NCBI GenBank assembly: GCA_016839745.1
Contig: JAEOTS010000147.1
Span: 1 to 43,468 of the forward strand
Source of the DNA: Promethearchaeota archaeon
Lineage (GTDB): Archaea; Asgardarchaeota; Lokiarchaeia; Sigyniarchaeales; SOKP01
Length of the DNA: 43,468 bases
Direction: 5' to 3'
The notes beneath the pieces were generated by a model, which worked only from the letters and a program-made list of their open reading frames with translations, searched no databases and was not told the origin of the DNA. Positions 27,132-34,726 of the stretch are shown here, in pieces. Positions within the stretch are counted from its first letter, which is position 1. Each line of letters opens with the position of its first letter. The translations under genes were made by a program, and so were the position numbers.

Positions 27132-27647
27132 TCAATCTCCTTGATAATTAATCAATTCTTTTTCTATCATTTTTATCAATTCGAGAGAAAATGGGATGGA
27201 TTTCGCCAGCACATTGACTAACTGATAGACCTTGTCAAAACCATGCAATTTTTCTATTGAAACCTTATCCCTTTCAATATCTTCTTTAATAGCATTAATT
27301 TTTTTAGCAAATTTTGAGATGTCGTTTGAAAGGTCTCTGAATGAATGAATAAATGCTATGATGGGGTTTTTCATTGTATATGTAATTTCTCCAGTGTTAG
27401 ACACACCAGTCTTTTCGATTAGGTCCAATGAAATTAATTTTCTAATTTCTTGTGATATTGTTCCTCGCGAGAATCCAGTAAGCTCTCGCATTTTTTCTTG
27501 AGTTAAGGATTTTCGAGTAATAAAATAGATTTTAATCGTTATAAAAGTAGTTTTTTGTCCGATAAAAAGGGAATAGGACATTAGGAATTTTAAGATATCC
27601 TTTTCAATCAAATGAATTTCGTTATCAAATTCTTCGATTGTACTCAA
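27132..27647 (-). CDS. GbsR/MarR-like winged-helix regulator B
   Basis: A 171-residue DNA-binding protein. The winged helix is seen as SLTQEKMRELTGFSRGTISQEIRKLISLDLIEKTG (residues about 47-81), the pattern of the GbsR/MarR group. The C-terminal half is helical and predicted to dimerise; it contains LHGFDKVYQLVN, echoed in the three related proteins of this locus (DKNGYDTL, DKDGYNTL, NMNGYDNI). Its TTG start overlaps the stop of regulator A by 3 bases within TTGA, so the two are translationally coupled and may form a heterodimer. The likely targets are the palindromes before the ABC exporter. The signal is unknown. Confidence 0.8.
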   Translation of the reverse strand: MSTIEEFDNEIHLIEKDILKFLMSYSLFIGQKTTFITIKIYFITRKSLTQEKMRELTGFSRGTISQEIRKLISLDLIEKTGVSNTGEITYTMKNPIIAFIHSFRDLSNDISKFAKKINAIKEDIERDKVSIEKLHGFDKVYQLVNVLAKSIPFSLELIKMIEKELINYQGD

Positions 27648-28426
27648 GTCCTATCCTCCCTCAGCTCTTTTATAAAACTTGATTCTTTAATCTTTTGTAG
27701 CAATTTTACATTGTATTCAAAAAAGTTAATCATTTCAGTTACTCTTTTTGAGAGCGTATCATAACCGTTTTTATCTTTAATTTTGTCTAATTCTTGAACC
27801 TTACTTAATAAGAATTCAATTGCGCGTTCATTAGATTCAGATTTATATGATCCAATGTTAGAGGCGATATCTGCCATGTTAGTTCCTAAGGAGTAAAGAT
27901 ATTCGCGTTTTCCTCCAAAAGGCTCTTTTTTTATCGCAGGAGCACTTGTTAATACCTTTAAACTCTGAGAGATCGCGCCTTTTGAAAACCCTGTTAATTC
28001 TTTAAGTTGTGTTTGAGTTAGACTTCCGTGAAGGAGTAAATAGCCAATAATAGAACCAAAAACAGCGTTCTGACCTTTGATTTTACCGGCATCTACCAGA
28101 ATTTCTATAAGACGTTTCTCGTAAACTCTAACTTTTCCTTCATACACATGTGATTTGCTTTTTAGGTGCTGAGCATAGCGGAGATCAAAAGTTTCTTCCA
28201 TTGCATTCCATAATGCCTCGGTTTCTTCATCGTTAACCTCGAGGTCTTTAAAACTTGTTTTTAATTGATACAAGGATTCATTGTCCCATAATGGATTAGT
28301 AAGGAAATCTTTGATTGTTTCTTTTAAGTAATTAATATTTCTGCCTTTATTTTGACTTAAATATTTTTGAATTATAGCATCCGTTAATTCTAAAATAGGC
28401 TTAAACTTTTCTGAATTAGTTGTCAT
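27644..28426 (-). CDS. GbsR/MarR-like winged-helix regulator A, N-terminally extended
   Basis: A 260-residue regulator. The first ~90 residues form an extra helical region not found in its three relatives; then comes the shared core: VRVYEKRLIEILVDAGK, GYLLLHGSLTQTQLKELTGFSKGAISQSLKVL (winged helix) and KDKNGYDTLSKRVTEMI. The same core appears in regulator C at 30920-31435, so A and C are close paralogues. It is divergent from the ABC exporter; the 190-base space between them holds a 17-bp element (28502-28518) and a 9-bp-arm palindrome (28528-28550) that it probably binds. A TATA-like TTATAAATTT on the minus strand (about 28453-28463) gives an almost leaderless transcript. Confidence 0.82.
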   Translation of the reverse strand: MTTNSEKFKPILELTDAIIQKYLSQNKGRNINYLKETIKDFLTNPLWDNESLYQLKTSFKDLEVNDEETEALWNAMEETFDLRYAQHLKSKSHVYEGKVRVYEKRLIEILVDAGKIKGQNAVFGSIIGYLLLHGSLTQTQLKELTGFSKGAISQSLKVLTSAPAIKKEPFGGKREYLYSLGTNMADIASNIGSYKSESNERAIEFLLSKVQELDKIKDKNGYDTLSKRVTEMINFFEYNVKLLQKIKESSFIKELREDRT

Positions 28427-28501
28427 TGATCAAAATTACGAAATTTGGTCATTTAAATTTATAATCCTTAGATAGAATATGGAGATACTTATTTTTAAGT
28501 G

Positions 28502-28518
28502 TTTTCATATTATGTGAA
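28502..28518. promoter_or_regulatory. Operator-like element shared with the second regulator pair
   Basis: TTTTCATATTATGTGAA. A version differing only in the central two bases occurs at 31467-31483, before the other regulator pair. Confidence 0.5.
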
Positions 28519-28527
28519 TTTTTGGTG

Positions 28528-28550
28528 TTTCATTTTCACTAAAAATGAAA
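28528..28550. promoter_or_regulatory. Palindrome abutting the ABC exporter TATA box
   Basis: Perfect 9-bp arms TTTCATTTT / AAAATGAAA with a 5-base centre. It ends 3 bases before TTTATATAT (28554-28562), so a bound protein would hide the TFB-recognition element and repress the exporter. Confidence 0.6.
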
Positions 28551-28619
28551 ACATTTATATATGCAAAAATTATTTATTATTATGGTAAAAAAACATTTTT
28601 CAAAAAAGGTGAAAAAAAA

Positions 28620-29576
28620 ATGAGTGCGATCGAAATAAAAAATCTAAAAAAATATTATAATAAAGGAAAAATAAAGGCGGTCGACGGAATTTCGCTTAAA
28701 GTACCAAAAGGAGCAAGATTTGGATTTTTAGGGCCAAACGGTGCAGGAAAGACTACTACGATTAGATGTATTTTAGGATTTCTTAATCCTGATAGTGGAA
28801 TAACAGTAATCAATGGTGAAGAAATTAACCCGAAAAAAGATGTTAAATTTAGAAACCAAATTGGTTACCTTCCAGGTGAGCTTGGGCTCTACAAATACAT
28901 GACCGCAGAACAGTTGATCACATATTTTGCTAAACTATTTGACATCGAAATTGACTGGAAATTCATTAGAGATGTCACGGAAAGACTTGAAATTGAAATG
29001 AATAGGAAAATGGGCGTACTCAGCAAAGGAAACAAGCAGAAAGTAGGTGTTTTAACCGCTTTAATGGGTAAATTCGATATTTTAATTATGGACGAGCCCA
29101 CTTCTGGTCTTGATCCTTTAATGCAATCAGAATTTTATAGAATAATTTCTGAGCGCCAAGAAGAATCTAATTGTACTGCGTTTGTATCTAGTCACGTGCT
29201 TCCAGAAATTGAAAAATTTTGCGATCAAGTTGCAATTATTAGAAACGGTAAAATTGTCGAAGTTTCAAGTGTTCAAGAGCTTAAGAAAAAAAGTCTAAAA
29301 CGGTTTGAACTAGATTTTGAAAATAATACAGGTTTACAGGAATTTAATTCGTTTTTGTCATCCGATTTTCCTAAAGCTATTGTAAAACAGAAATATCAAA
29401 AAAGACTTGAATTTTTACTCCCTTATAACCAATCTCGTGACATATTATCCCATTTAAGCCAAAACAAATGGGCTGGAATGCCTATCAAGGATTTTAATAT
29501 TACACACTCAACCTTAGATAATATATTTCTGGAATATTACAAAGATTCTAATCCAAAAAGAGGTGAAGTTGCTTGA
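28620..29576 (+). CDS. ABC transporter ATP-binding protein
   Basis: A 318-residue ATPase. Walker A GPNGAGKT is at residues 38-45, signature LSKGNKQ at 134-140 (a common variant of LSGGQ in exporters of the antibiotic/NatA type), and Walker B ILIMDEP at 154-160. A C-terminal extension of about 90 residues after the ATPase core is typical for this class. The frame is open from ATG 28545, but that lies upstream of the TATA box (28554-28562), so I chose ATG 28620, which has a GGTGA ribosome site about 8 bases before it. The permease gene overlaps its stop. Likely role: export of a lipid, peptide or drug-like compound. Confidence 0.92.
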   Translation: MSAIEIKNLKKYYNKGKIKAVDGISLKVPKGARFGFLGPNGAGKTTTIRCILGFLNPDSGITVINGEEINPKKDVKFRNQIGYLPGELGLYKYMTAEQLITYFAKLFDIEIDWKFIRDVTERLEIEMNRKMGVLSKGNKQKVGVLTALMGKFDILIMDEPTSGLDPLMQSEFYRIISERQEESNCTAFVSSHVLPEIEKFCDQVAIIRNGKIVEVSSVQELKKKSLKRFELDFENNTGLQEFNSFLSSDFPKAIVKQKYQKRLEFLLPYNQSRDILSHLSQNKWAGMPIKDFNITHSTLDNIFLEYYKDSNPKRGEVA

Positions 29577-30388
29577 AGTTAATAAATGCTACTATAAAGG
29601 AAATAAGATATAATCTTAAAGCCATTATAATTCTAGCAGTATGTTTTGGATTATTTTTTTTGGCATTCATGGCTATCTATGATCCTACGCTCTTTGAAGA
29701 CATGGAAGGATTACTTGAGGGTTATCCTGAAGCTATTGTTCAAATGGTTGGGCAATATATCTCATTAACTACATTTGGAGGATTTTTAAACGTATACCTC
29801 TTCTCGATGACTTGGTTTTATTTTGGTTTTTATTTCATAATAAAAGCAGCACAAGATATACCAAAAGAAATCGAAGATAAAACCATTGATATTATTTTAT
29901 CTAAACCTATTAAGCGTTGGAAATTTGTACTAGGTAAATACGTACGCCATGTCACAACCGCGTTAATTCTTGTTGTTTGTTCAAGTCTTGGAGTTCTTAT
30001 CGGTGTTTTAGTCTTTCCAACTATAGTTCCCAGTCAGGTATTTTTAGATGAAATTTATACGGTGTTCCTCTGGCTCTTTATATTTTTGGTTTCAATGATA
30101 AGCACATCGTTATTCTTTTCGACATTTCTACGTTCTAAGCGAGCACTTACCTTAAGTTTTGCGGTTATAATATTCTTTTACATTATAGGTATCTTTTGGG
30201 AAGCATTTCCCGAAGCAGTACATGGTATGAGATTTCTGAGTATCTTTTACTATTTCGAAACTTCAAATTTACTTGTAAACCATGTATGGGATAATGTCCT
30301 CCTTAACATTTTAATTTTAACGGGATATTCAGTTGGTATGTTAGCTCTATCAGTGATAGTATTTAATAAGCGGGATATTCCCGTTTAA
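29573..30388 (+). CDS. ABC-2 type transporter permease
   Basis: A 271-residue membrane protein with about six hydrophobic segments and the PKEIEDKTIDIILSKPIKRWKFVLGKY cytoplasmic stretch typical of ABC-2 exporters, which couples to the ATPase. Its TTG start overlaps the ATPase stop in TTGA, with AGGTG as ribosome site inside the ATPase gene, so the two are produced together. It forms a homodimer or half-transporter with the preceding protein. The cargo is unknown. Confidence 0.88.
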   Translation: MKLINATIKEIRYNLKAIIILAVCFGLFFLAFMAIYDPTLFEDMEGLLEGYPEAIVQMVGQYISLTTFGGFLNVYLFSMTWFYFGFYFIIKAAQDIPKEIEDKTIDIILSKPIKRWKFVLGKYVRHVTTALILVVCSSLGVLIGVLVFPTIVPSQVFLDEIYTVFLWLFIFLVSMISTSLFFSTFLRSKRALTLSFAVIIFFYIIGIFWEAFPEAVHGMRFLSIFYYFETSNLLVNHVWDNVLLNILILTGYSVGMLALSVIVFNKRDIPV

Positions 30389-30393
30389 ATTTT

Positions 30394-30909
30394 TTATTTT
30401 ATTTCCAGACTATCAGCAAATTTTTCATATACTTTGATTGCTGGAAGATAGAAATCTATAATTTTCATGATATTATCGTAACCATTCATATTTACTAATT
30501 TACTACGCTTAGCAATCATTTCGTTTTTTATATTATCGAGTTTGTCTTCCCAATTTATCATCCCTGTTATGACATTTTTAATCCTAGCAGTAGAAATCTG
30601 TTCAACCGTTTCGAAGGTATATACTTTTTTACGAATACCTGGGAGTTTCTTTCTAATGATCATTCCTGAGTCGACAAGCCTATTTAATTCTTCTGAGATT
30701 TTCCCAGAAGAATATCCAGTGAGATTTTTGAGGAGATTTTGGCTTATTTCCTTTCTTAATATGATATAGATTAATATTTTTGAAGTTATTTCATTTCTGG
30801 TAGAATAAATTGGAGAATTAACTAAGTATTCTATTATTTCTTTTTCAATTTTTCTCACATGTTCATCATATGAATCCTTTTCTTCTTCCATTTCTTTGCA
30901 CAATCCCAT
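30394..30909 (-). CDS. GbsR/MarR-like winged-helix regulator D
   Basis: A 171-residue regulator paralogous to B. EISQNLLKNLTGYSSGKISEELNRLVDSGMIIRKK is the winged helix; NMNGYDNIMKIIDFYLPAIKVYEKF is the helical dimer region. It begins 10 bases after regulator C ends and is convergent with the ABC permease (5 bases between stops). The pair C-D repeats the A-B arrangement on the other side of the exporter. Confidence 0.8.
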   Translation of the reverse strand: MGLCKEMEEEKDSYDEHVRKIEKEIIEYLVNSPIYSTRNEITSKILIYIILRKEISQNLLKNLTGYSSGKISEELNRLVDSGMIIRKKLPGIRKKVYTFETVEQISTARIKNVITGMINWEDKLDNIKNEMIAKRSKLVNMNGYDNIMKIIDFYLPAIKVYEKFADSLEIK

Positions 30910-30919
30910 TTTTCATTTA

Positions 30920-31435
30920 TTATTTATTGCTTAACACTTTAGTCATAGAAGGTGCTATCTTCATAACCTTCTTATATCCCTTTAATAACACATTTATTTG
31001 AGTGTGAAGAGTATTATATCCGTCTTTATCTCTAAAGTTTTGCAACTCGTTTAATTTAGTTTGTATATATTTAGAAATTAAAGTAAACTGATCAATTGAT
31101 ACTTCACTAGATCTTTCAAATATTTGAGGAAGATCCCCTATCATAGAATATAGATACTTATTACTCGATGCTATTCTTTCTTTTTTTACAACGCCAAGGG
31201 TAATTAAATTTCCAAGTGTAGTTGAAATCGTGCCCGTAGAATAACCAGTTAATTCTTTTAAATTAGATTGAGATAGTTTATCATGAATGATTAAATATCC
31301 AAGAATTTCTTGGACTTTTGCAGGCGTATCCTTGTTTTTACCAATGTCTATGAAGAATTTAATAAGAGTTTTTTCGTAATCTCTAATTTTTCCTTTAAAT
31401 CTAAAATCGTAATCTTGCGTTTGGTTTGAATTCAT
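30920..31435 (-). CDS. GbsR/MarR-like winged-helix regulator C
   Basis: A 171-residue regulator paralogous to the core of A: IRDYEKTLIKFFIDIGK, GYLIIHDKLSQSNLKELTGYSTGTISTTLGNLITLGVVKKE (winged helix) and RDKDGYNTLHTQINVLLKGY. It starts at ATG 31435 and is divergent from a small tail-anchored protein and the C45 gene, with the shared operator element between them (31467-31500). C and D are probably co-transcribed. Confidence 0.82.
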   Translation of the reverse strand: MNSNQTQDYDFRFKGKIRDYEKTLIKFFIDIGKNKDTPAKVQEILGYLIIHDKLSQSNLKELTGYSTGTISTTLGNLITLGVVKKERIASSNKYLYSMIGDLPQIFERSSEVSIDQFTLISKYIQTKLNELQNFRDKDGYNTLHTQINVLLKGYKKVMKIAPSMTKVLSNK

Positions 31436-31466
31436 TAATTCTATATTGTTTTTAGAATTTTTAAAC

Positions 31467-31500
31467 TTTTCATATTAAATGAAGTTTCGTGAAATATGAA
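31467..31500. promoter_or_regulatory. Operator-like inverted repeat before the second regulator pair
   Basis: TTCATATT (31469-31476) and AATATGAA (31493-31500) are inverted 8-bp arms. The left part, TTTTCATATTAAATGAA, nearly matches 28502-28518. It ends about 5 bases before a TATA-like CTTTAAATAG (31505-31514) for the plus-strand genes. Confidence 0.55.
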
Positions 31501-31568
31501 GAACCTTTAAATAGGTAGTTTATTAATCATTATATGAATACTTCAAAAATCATGAAAGTTCATGAGAA

Positions 31569-31856
31569 TTGAAGAAAAAAAGAAAAAGGAGTAAAAAGAA
31601 AGTGATCTCAGAAAAAGAATTCAAAAATCATGAAGAAATTTTCTATTTTGAAGAACCTGAAATGATGAAGAAGGAAAATAAGGTTAAGAAAATTTACGAA
31701 ACTATAGAACATGAAAAAATTTACGATATTTTTCCTACTTATGATCTTCAAGACGAGAAATTGACTCAGGATATATTAGAGATTTATAAAACTCTATTCT
31801 GGGGTGCTTCTGCTTTAGCTTCGACTCTACTTTGGTTATATTTCTTTATCAACTAG
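31569..31856 (+). CDS. Small tail-anchored membrane protein, function unknown
   Basis: A 95-residue protein starting at TTG 31569. The first 11 residues are almost all Lys/Arg (MKKKRKRSKKK); the middle is acidic and hydrophilic; one hydrophobic helix at about 76-94 ends the protein, so it should be anchored in the membrane by its tail with the rest in the cytoplasm. I do not recognise the family. The C45 hydrolase gene begins 10 bases later, so both are expressed from the same promoter. The basic N-terminus could bind nucleic acid or acidic lipid. Confidence 0.6.
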   Translation: MKKKRKRSKKKVISEKEFKNHEEIFYFEEPEMMKKENKVKKIYETIEHEKIYDIFPTYDLQDEKLTQDILEIYKTLFWGASALASTLLWLYFFIN

Positions 31857-31866
31857 GTTTCAAGTC

Positions 31867-33066
31867 ATGAGTAATTGTGGTTTCACAATAGGAAATTATA
31901 AGATACAAAGAAATAAGGTTGAAATTGGAGTTATGAAAAGTATATTAGAGGAAGAAAATATAGACAGCGGTTTCGCAAGATGGAAAAATTCCAATGGTCA
32001 GAAATATTTAGAAATATTTGCTCCTGATCATTATCAATTAGGTGTGTTAGAAGGATATCATCTTTCAAAACAAATCAAGAGCTTTAAAAGGGTAATAAAA
32101 TTTTTAAGCTTAACTTTTAAGTCGAGAGAGTATTCATATAAGAAACTAATTAAATTATCAAAAGATTATAAACCGTTCATTCCAGATCGTTTTCAGTTAG
32201 AAATGAAAGGAATGGCAGATTCAGTTAATGAAATATCGTTTGATGATATTTTACTGCAAAATTGCTTCCTTGATATATTTTATGGTAAACTCATTCCAAA
32301 GTTTTCAAAATCTATTCTTCTTAAGAATTTCGAAATAGCTTGTACCTCATTTGCAGTGCGTAATAGAAGAAGGACATTAATTGCTCAGAATTTTGATGTT
32401 CCTTTTTTCTTTAAAAATTCCGCTGCCTTTGTATATGTTCATATGCCTGAATATCCTAGTTTTTTTTCATTACGCCTAGGCGCTCATTTGAGTCTCCCAG
32501 TGGCTATAAACAATTTTGGAGTATCTATTAGAGTTAATGCGATTAAGAGTATTCGCCAAGCTGGATTTTCTATTCCAAGTTCTATAAGAGTGCGTGAAGG
32601 ATTAGAAAAAGCGAAAACCGCTCAGGCGTTTTTCAATTATATAACACGCAGAGATTTCACTGCTAGTTGCAATATACTTATCTCAGACCTTTCTAATGTA
32701 TTTTCTTTAGAAGTAGTACCTTATAGATATGAAAAGAAGGAGATTAAAGAATGCGTTTCAAAGAGTAATACTTTCATCTCAGATTCCCTTCAATTAAGCC
32801 TTATTAGTCCGAAGTATTCGAAAAAAAGACAAAAATACGCAGATAGAAGAATCAAGAGCGCGTATGAGAAATCAGGTGGGCAATTAAATGAGAAGAGCCT
32901 TTTGAGTATTCTTAAAGATAATCGAATTATTTGCAGGCGAAATTTTCTTAAACCAATGACCCTAGCTTACTTAACGGATCACTATTTTGGGATTGGGAAT
33001 CCAAGAAGTAATCCATCTGGCGTAGTTCCCATATTTAAATCTAATAATCCAATAATTTATAATTAA
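31867..33066 (+). CDS. C45 family autoproteolytic acyltransferase/hydrolase
   Basis: A 399-residue Ntn hydrolase. The nucleophile is probably Cys159 in EIACTSFAV, the C45 (isopenicillin-N acyltransferase-like) cleavage site, followed by the usual LIAQNFDVPFF. The preceding ~158 residues would form the released or retained alpha chain, with YQLGVLEGYHLSKQI matching the family N-terminus. The members known best act on N-acyl amides (acyl-CoA:6-APA acyltransferase, some N-acyl amino acid hydrolases). No signal peptide is present, so unlike the S45 acylase it is intracellular. It follows the tail-anchored protein by 10 bases and is convergent with the PHP gene. The substrate is unknown. Confidence 0.82.
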   Translation: MSNCGFTIGNYKIQRNKVEIGVMKSILEEENIDSGFARWKNSNGQKYLEIFAPDHYQLGVLEGYHLSKQIKSFKRVIKFLSLTFKSREYSYKKLIKLSKDYKPFIPDRFQLEMKGMADSVNEISFDDILLQNCFLDIFYGKLIPKFSKSILLKNFEIACTSFAVRNRRRTLIAQNFDVPFFFKNSAAFVYVHMPEYPSFFSLRLGAHLSLPVAINNFGVSIRVNAIKSIRQAGFSIPSSIRVREGLEKAKTAQAFFNYITRRDFTASCNILISDLSNVFSLEVVPYRYEKKEIKECVSKSNTFISDSLQLSLISPKYSKKRQKYADRRIKSAYEKSGGQLNEKSLLSILKDNRIICRRNFLKPMTLAYLTDHYFGIGNPRSNPSGVVPIFKSNNPIIYN

Positions 33067-33152
33067 ATATTAAATAATGCAAATTCCCTTCCCATATATC
33101 AACTGAACGGAATTCTAAGGATATAGTGTAATTAAATAATATATAATTTTAC

Positions 33153-33923
33153 TTAAATAACTCTCGGGTCCAGATACGGTGTTTTAGAATAAATAATTTT
33201 GGTATTCTTTTTCCTTAACTCTTCCATTAAATTCTCTTCGGTTTTATCCTTTAAATTAAGCAGAGTCCATCCATGTACACCACCACTTATTAAGCCATCT
33301 GGTTTGTGCATATCTGTTCCTGTAATCATCCCGATTTTTCTATTGTGCTTTAGGCAGAAATTATGTGACTTTTGATCAAAATTATTTTCTGGTTGTGAAT
33401 CATCATTAACAATCTCAATATAATCTACTCCCCAGTCTAAAATCTTCTCCCGTGTTGGATGATTTTTGTAGTGCGCTTCATGAATACTCCATGGAATATG
33501 ATTACAGACGACTATGCCCCCTTGATCATGGGCTTTGTTAATTGCTTCGATAATCTTTTCGTCTTTAGGTTTATAAGGTATTCTTGTATCCCATTTTGAC
33601 ACACCTATAAAATTTAAATGAAGTCTAGTGGTTGTCCATTCAATGCCACTAGTTATAAGGATGCCTTTTTCAACATATTCTTCTTTTATTTTGTTGATTT
33701 TTTCTAAATGCCGCATATTGTTATGATCAGTTATGGTTAAGGCGTTGAAGCCCATAGCAATGTGCCATTCAATATTTTGCTTAATTGTAAGCTTTCCATC
33801 ACTGAAGTTCGTGTGAGAATGATGATCATAAATCAAATTATAAGCTGTTTTGTCATATCCAGGGGCCACATGAGGTTTAACATTTTTCCAGTCATTATCA
33901 GAGTAAGCGCTTGATAAAGGCAT
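33153..33923 (-). CDS. PHP-domain metal-dependent phosphoesterase
   Basis: A 256-residue protein with the PHP motifs in order: YDHHSHTNFSDG, TITDHNN, CNHIPW and GTDMHKPDG, which supply His and Asp ligands for two or three metal ions. It would hydrolyse a phosphoester such as histidinol phosphate, a nucleotide or another small phosphate. It starts 17 bases after kamE on the same strand, so it is in the kamDE operon, but no role for a PHP protein in lysine fermentation is known to me. Confidence 0.82.
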   Translation of the reverse strand: MPLSSAYSDNDWKNVKPHVAPGYDKTAYNLIYDHHSHTNFSDGKLTIKQNIEWHIAMGFNALTITDHNNMRHLEKINKIKEEYVEKGILITSGIEWTTTRLHLNFIGVSKWDTRIPYKPKDEKIIEAINKAHDQGGIVVCNHIPWSIHEAHYKNHPTREKILDWGVDYIEIVNDDSQPENNFDQKSHNFCLKHNRKIGMITGTDMHKPDGLISGGVHGWTLLNLKDKTEENLMEELRKKNTKIIYSKTPYLDPRVI

Positions 33924-33940
33924 TATCTTATCTAATCCTA

Positions 33941-34726
33941 TTAAAACATTCTATTATGTAGTTCTTTTACAAAATATGTTGCTACATTTTCAGAAAAAGT
34001 GTTAGGGCCAAAACCAGCATCATATCCTAATTCTTTCGCAAGTTCGTTTGAGATCCTAGGACCACCGCAAATTAGCACGATTTTATCTCTTATCTCTTCA
34101 GCTTCTAGTAGATCGACTAGATTGGTTAAATTTCTCACATGAATATCTTTCTGAGTTACAGTTTGAGAGACAAGAAGCACATCGGCATTCAAATCTAATG
34201 CTTTTTTTACGAAAACTTCGTTTGAAACTTGACTACCAAGATTATAAGCTTCAATCATTTCGTATCTTTCTAATCCATAATGCCCGGCGAACCCCTTTCT
34301 ATTCATGATCGCATCAATACCAACTGTGTGTGCATCTGTACCAGTTGTCGCGCCTATAATTATTAATTTTCGATTCAATTTTGTTTTAATGTAGTCATCT
34401 ATTTCTTCCATCGTCATAGCTTTTGTTACAATAGATTCAACTTTTATTTTAGTATAATCAATTGAGTGTTTAAGACTTCCATATAGCACGAAATATGTGT
34501 ATCCCTTATCTAAAGGTACACGATATGCTACTGAGGGTTCTTCTATCCCCATCTTTTTGGAAAGTTCTAATGCTGCAAATAAAGCTTTTTCTCCGTCATC
34601 TACAGGAAGAGTGAAACTAATTTGAATCTTTCCATCGTTCATCGTATCTCCGTAAGGTTTGATTTTAGTTAGATCCAAATTCTTGTCAAATTCTTTCTTT
34701 TCTGTAGAATACTGTCCACCACCCAT
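33941..34726 (-). CDS. kamE: Lysine 5,6-aminomutase, beta subunit (cobalamin- and PLP-binding)
   Basis: This 261-residue protein has the base-off cobalamin motif DAHTVG with His133, and Lys144 eleven residues later for the PLP aldimine; both numbers are the same as I recall for the studied Clostridium enzyme. GHYGLERYEMIEAYNLG follows as in known KamE. With KamD it moves the terminal amino group of D-lysine or L-beta-lysine from C6 to C5 by an adenosylcobalamin radical mechanism, the second mutase step of lysine fermentation. Its ATG shares one base with the kamD stop (TAATG), so expression is coupled. Confidence 0.95.
   Translation of the reverse strand: MGGGQYSTEKKEFDKNLDLTKIKPYGDTMNDGKIQISFTLPVDDGEKALFAALELSKKMGIEEPSVAYRVPLDKGYTYFVLYGSLKHSIDYTKIKVESIVTKAMTMEEIDDYIKTKLNRKLIIIGATTGTDAHTVGIDAIMNRKGFAGHYGLERYEMIEAYNLGSQVSNEVFVKKALDLNADVLLVSQTVTQKDIHVRNLTNLVDLLEAEEIRDKIVLICGGPRISNELAKELGYDAGFGPNTFSENVATYFVKELHNRMF

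Noticed and set aside
28545..28619. Upstream ATG for the ABC ATPase
   Set aside because: It lies before the TATA box and would not be in the transcript; ATG 28620 has a good ribosome site.
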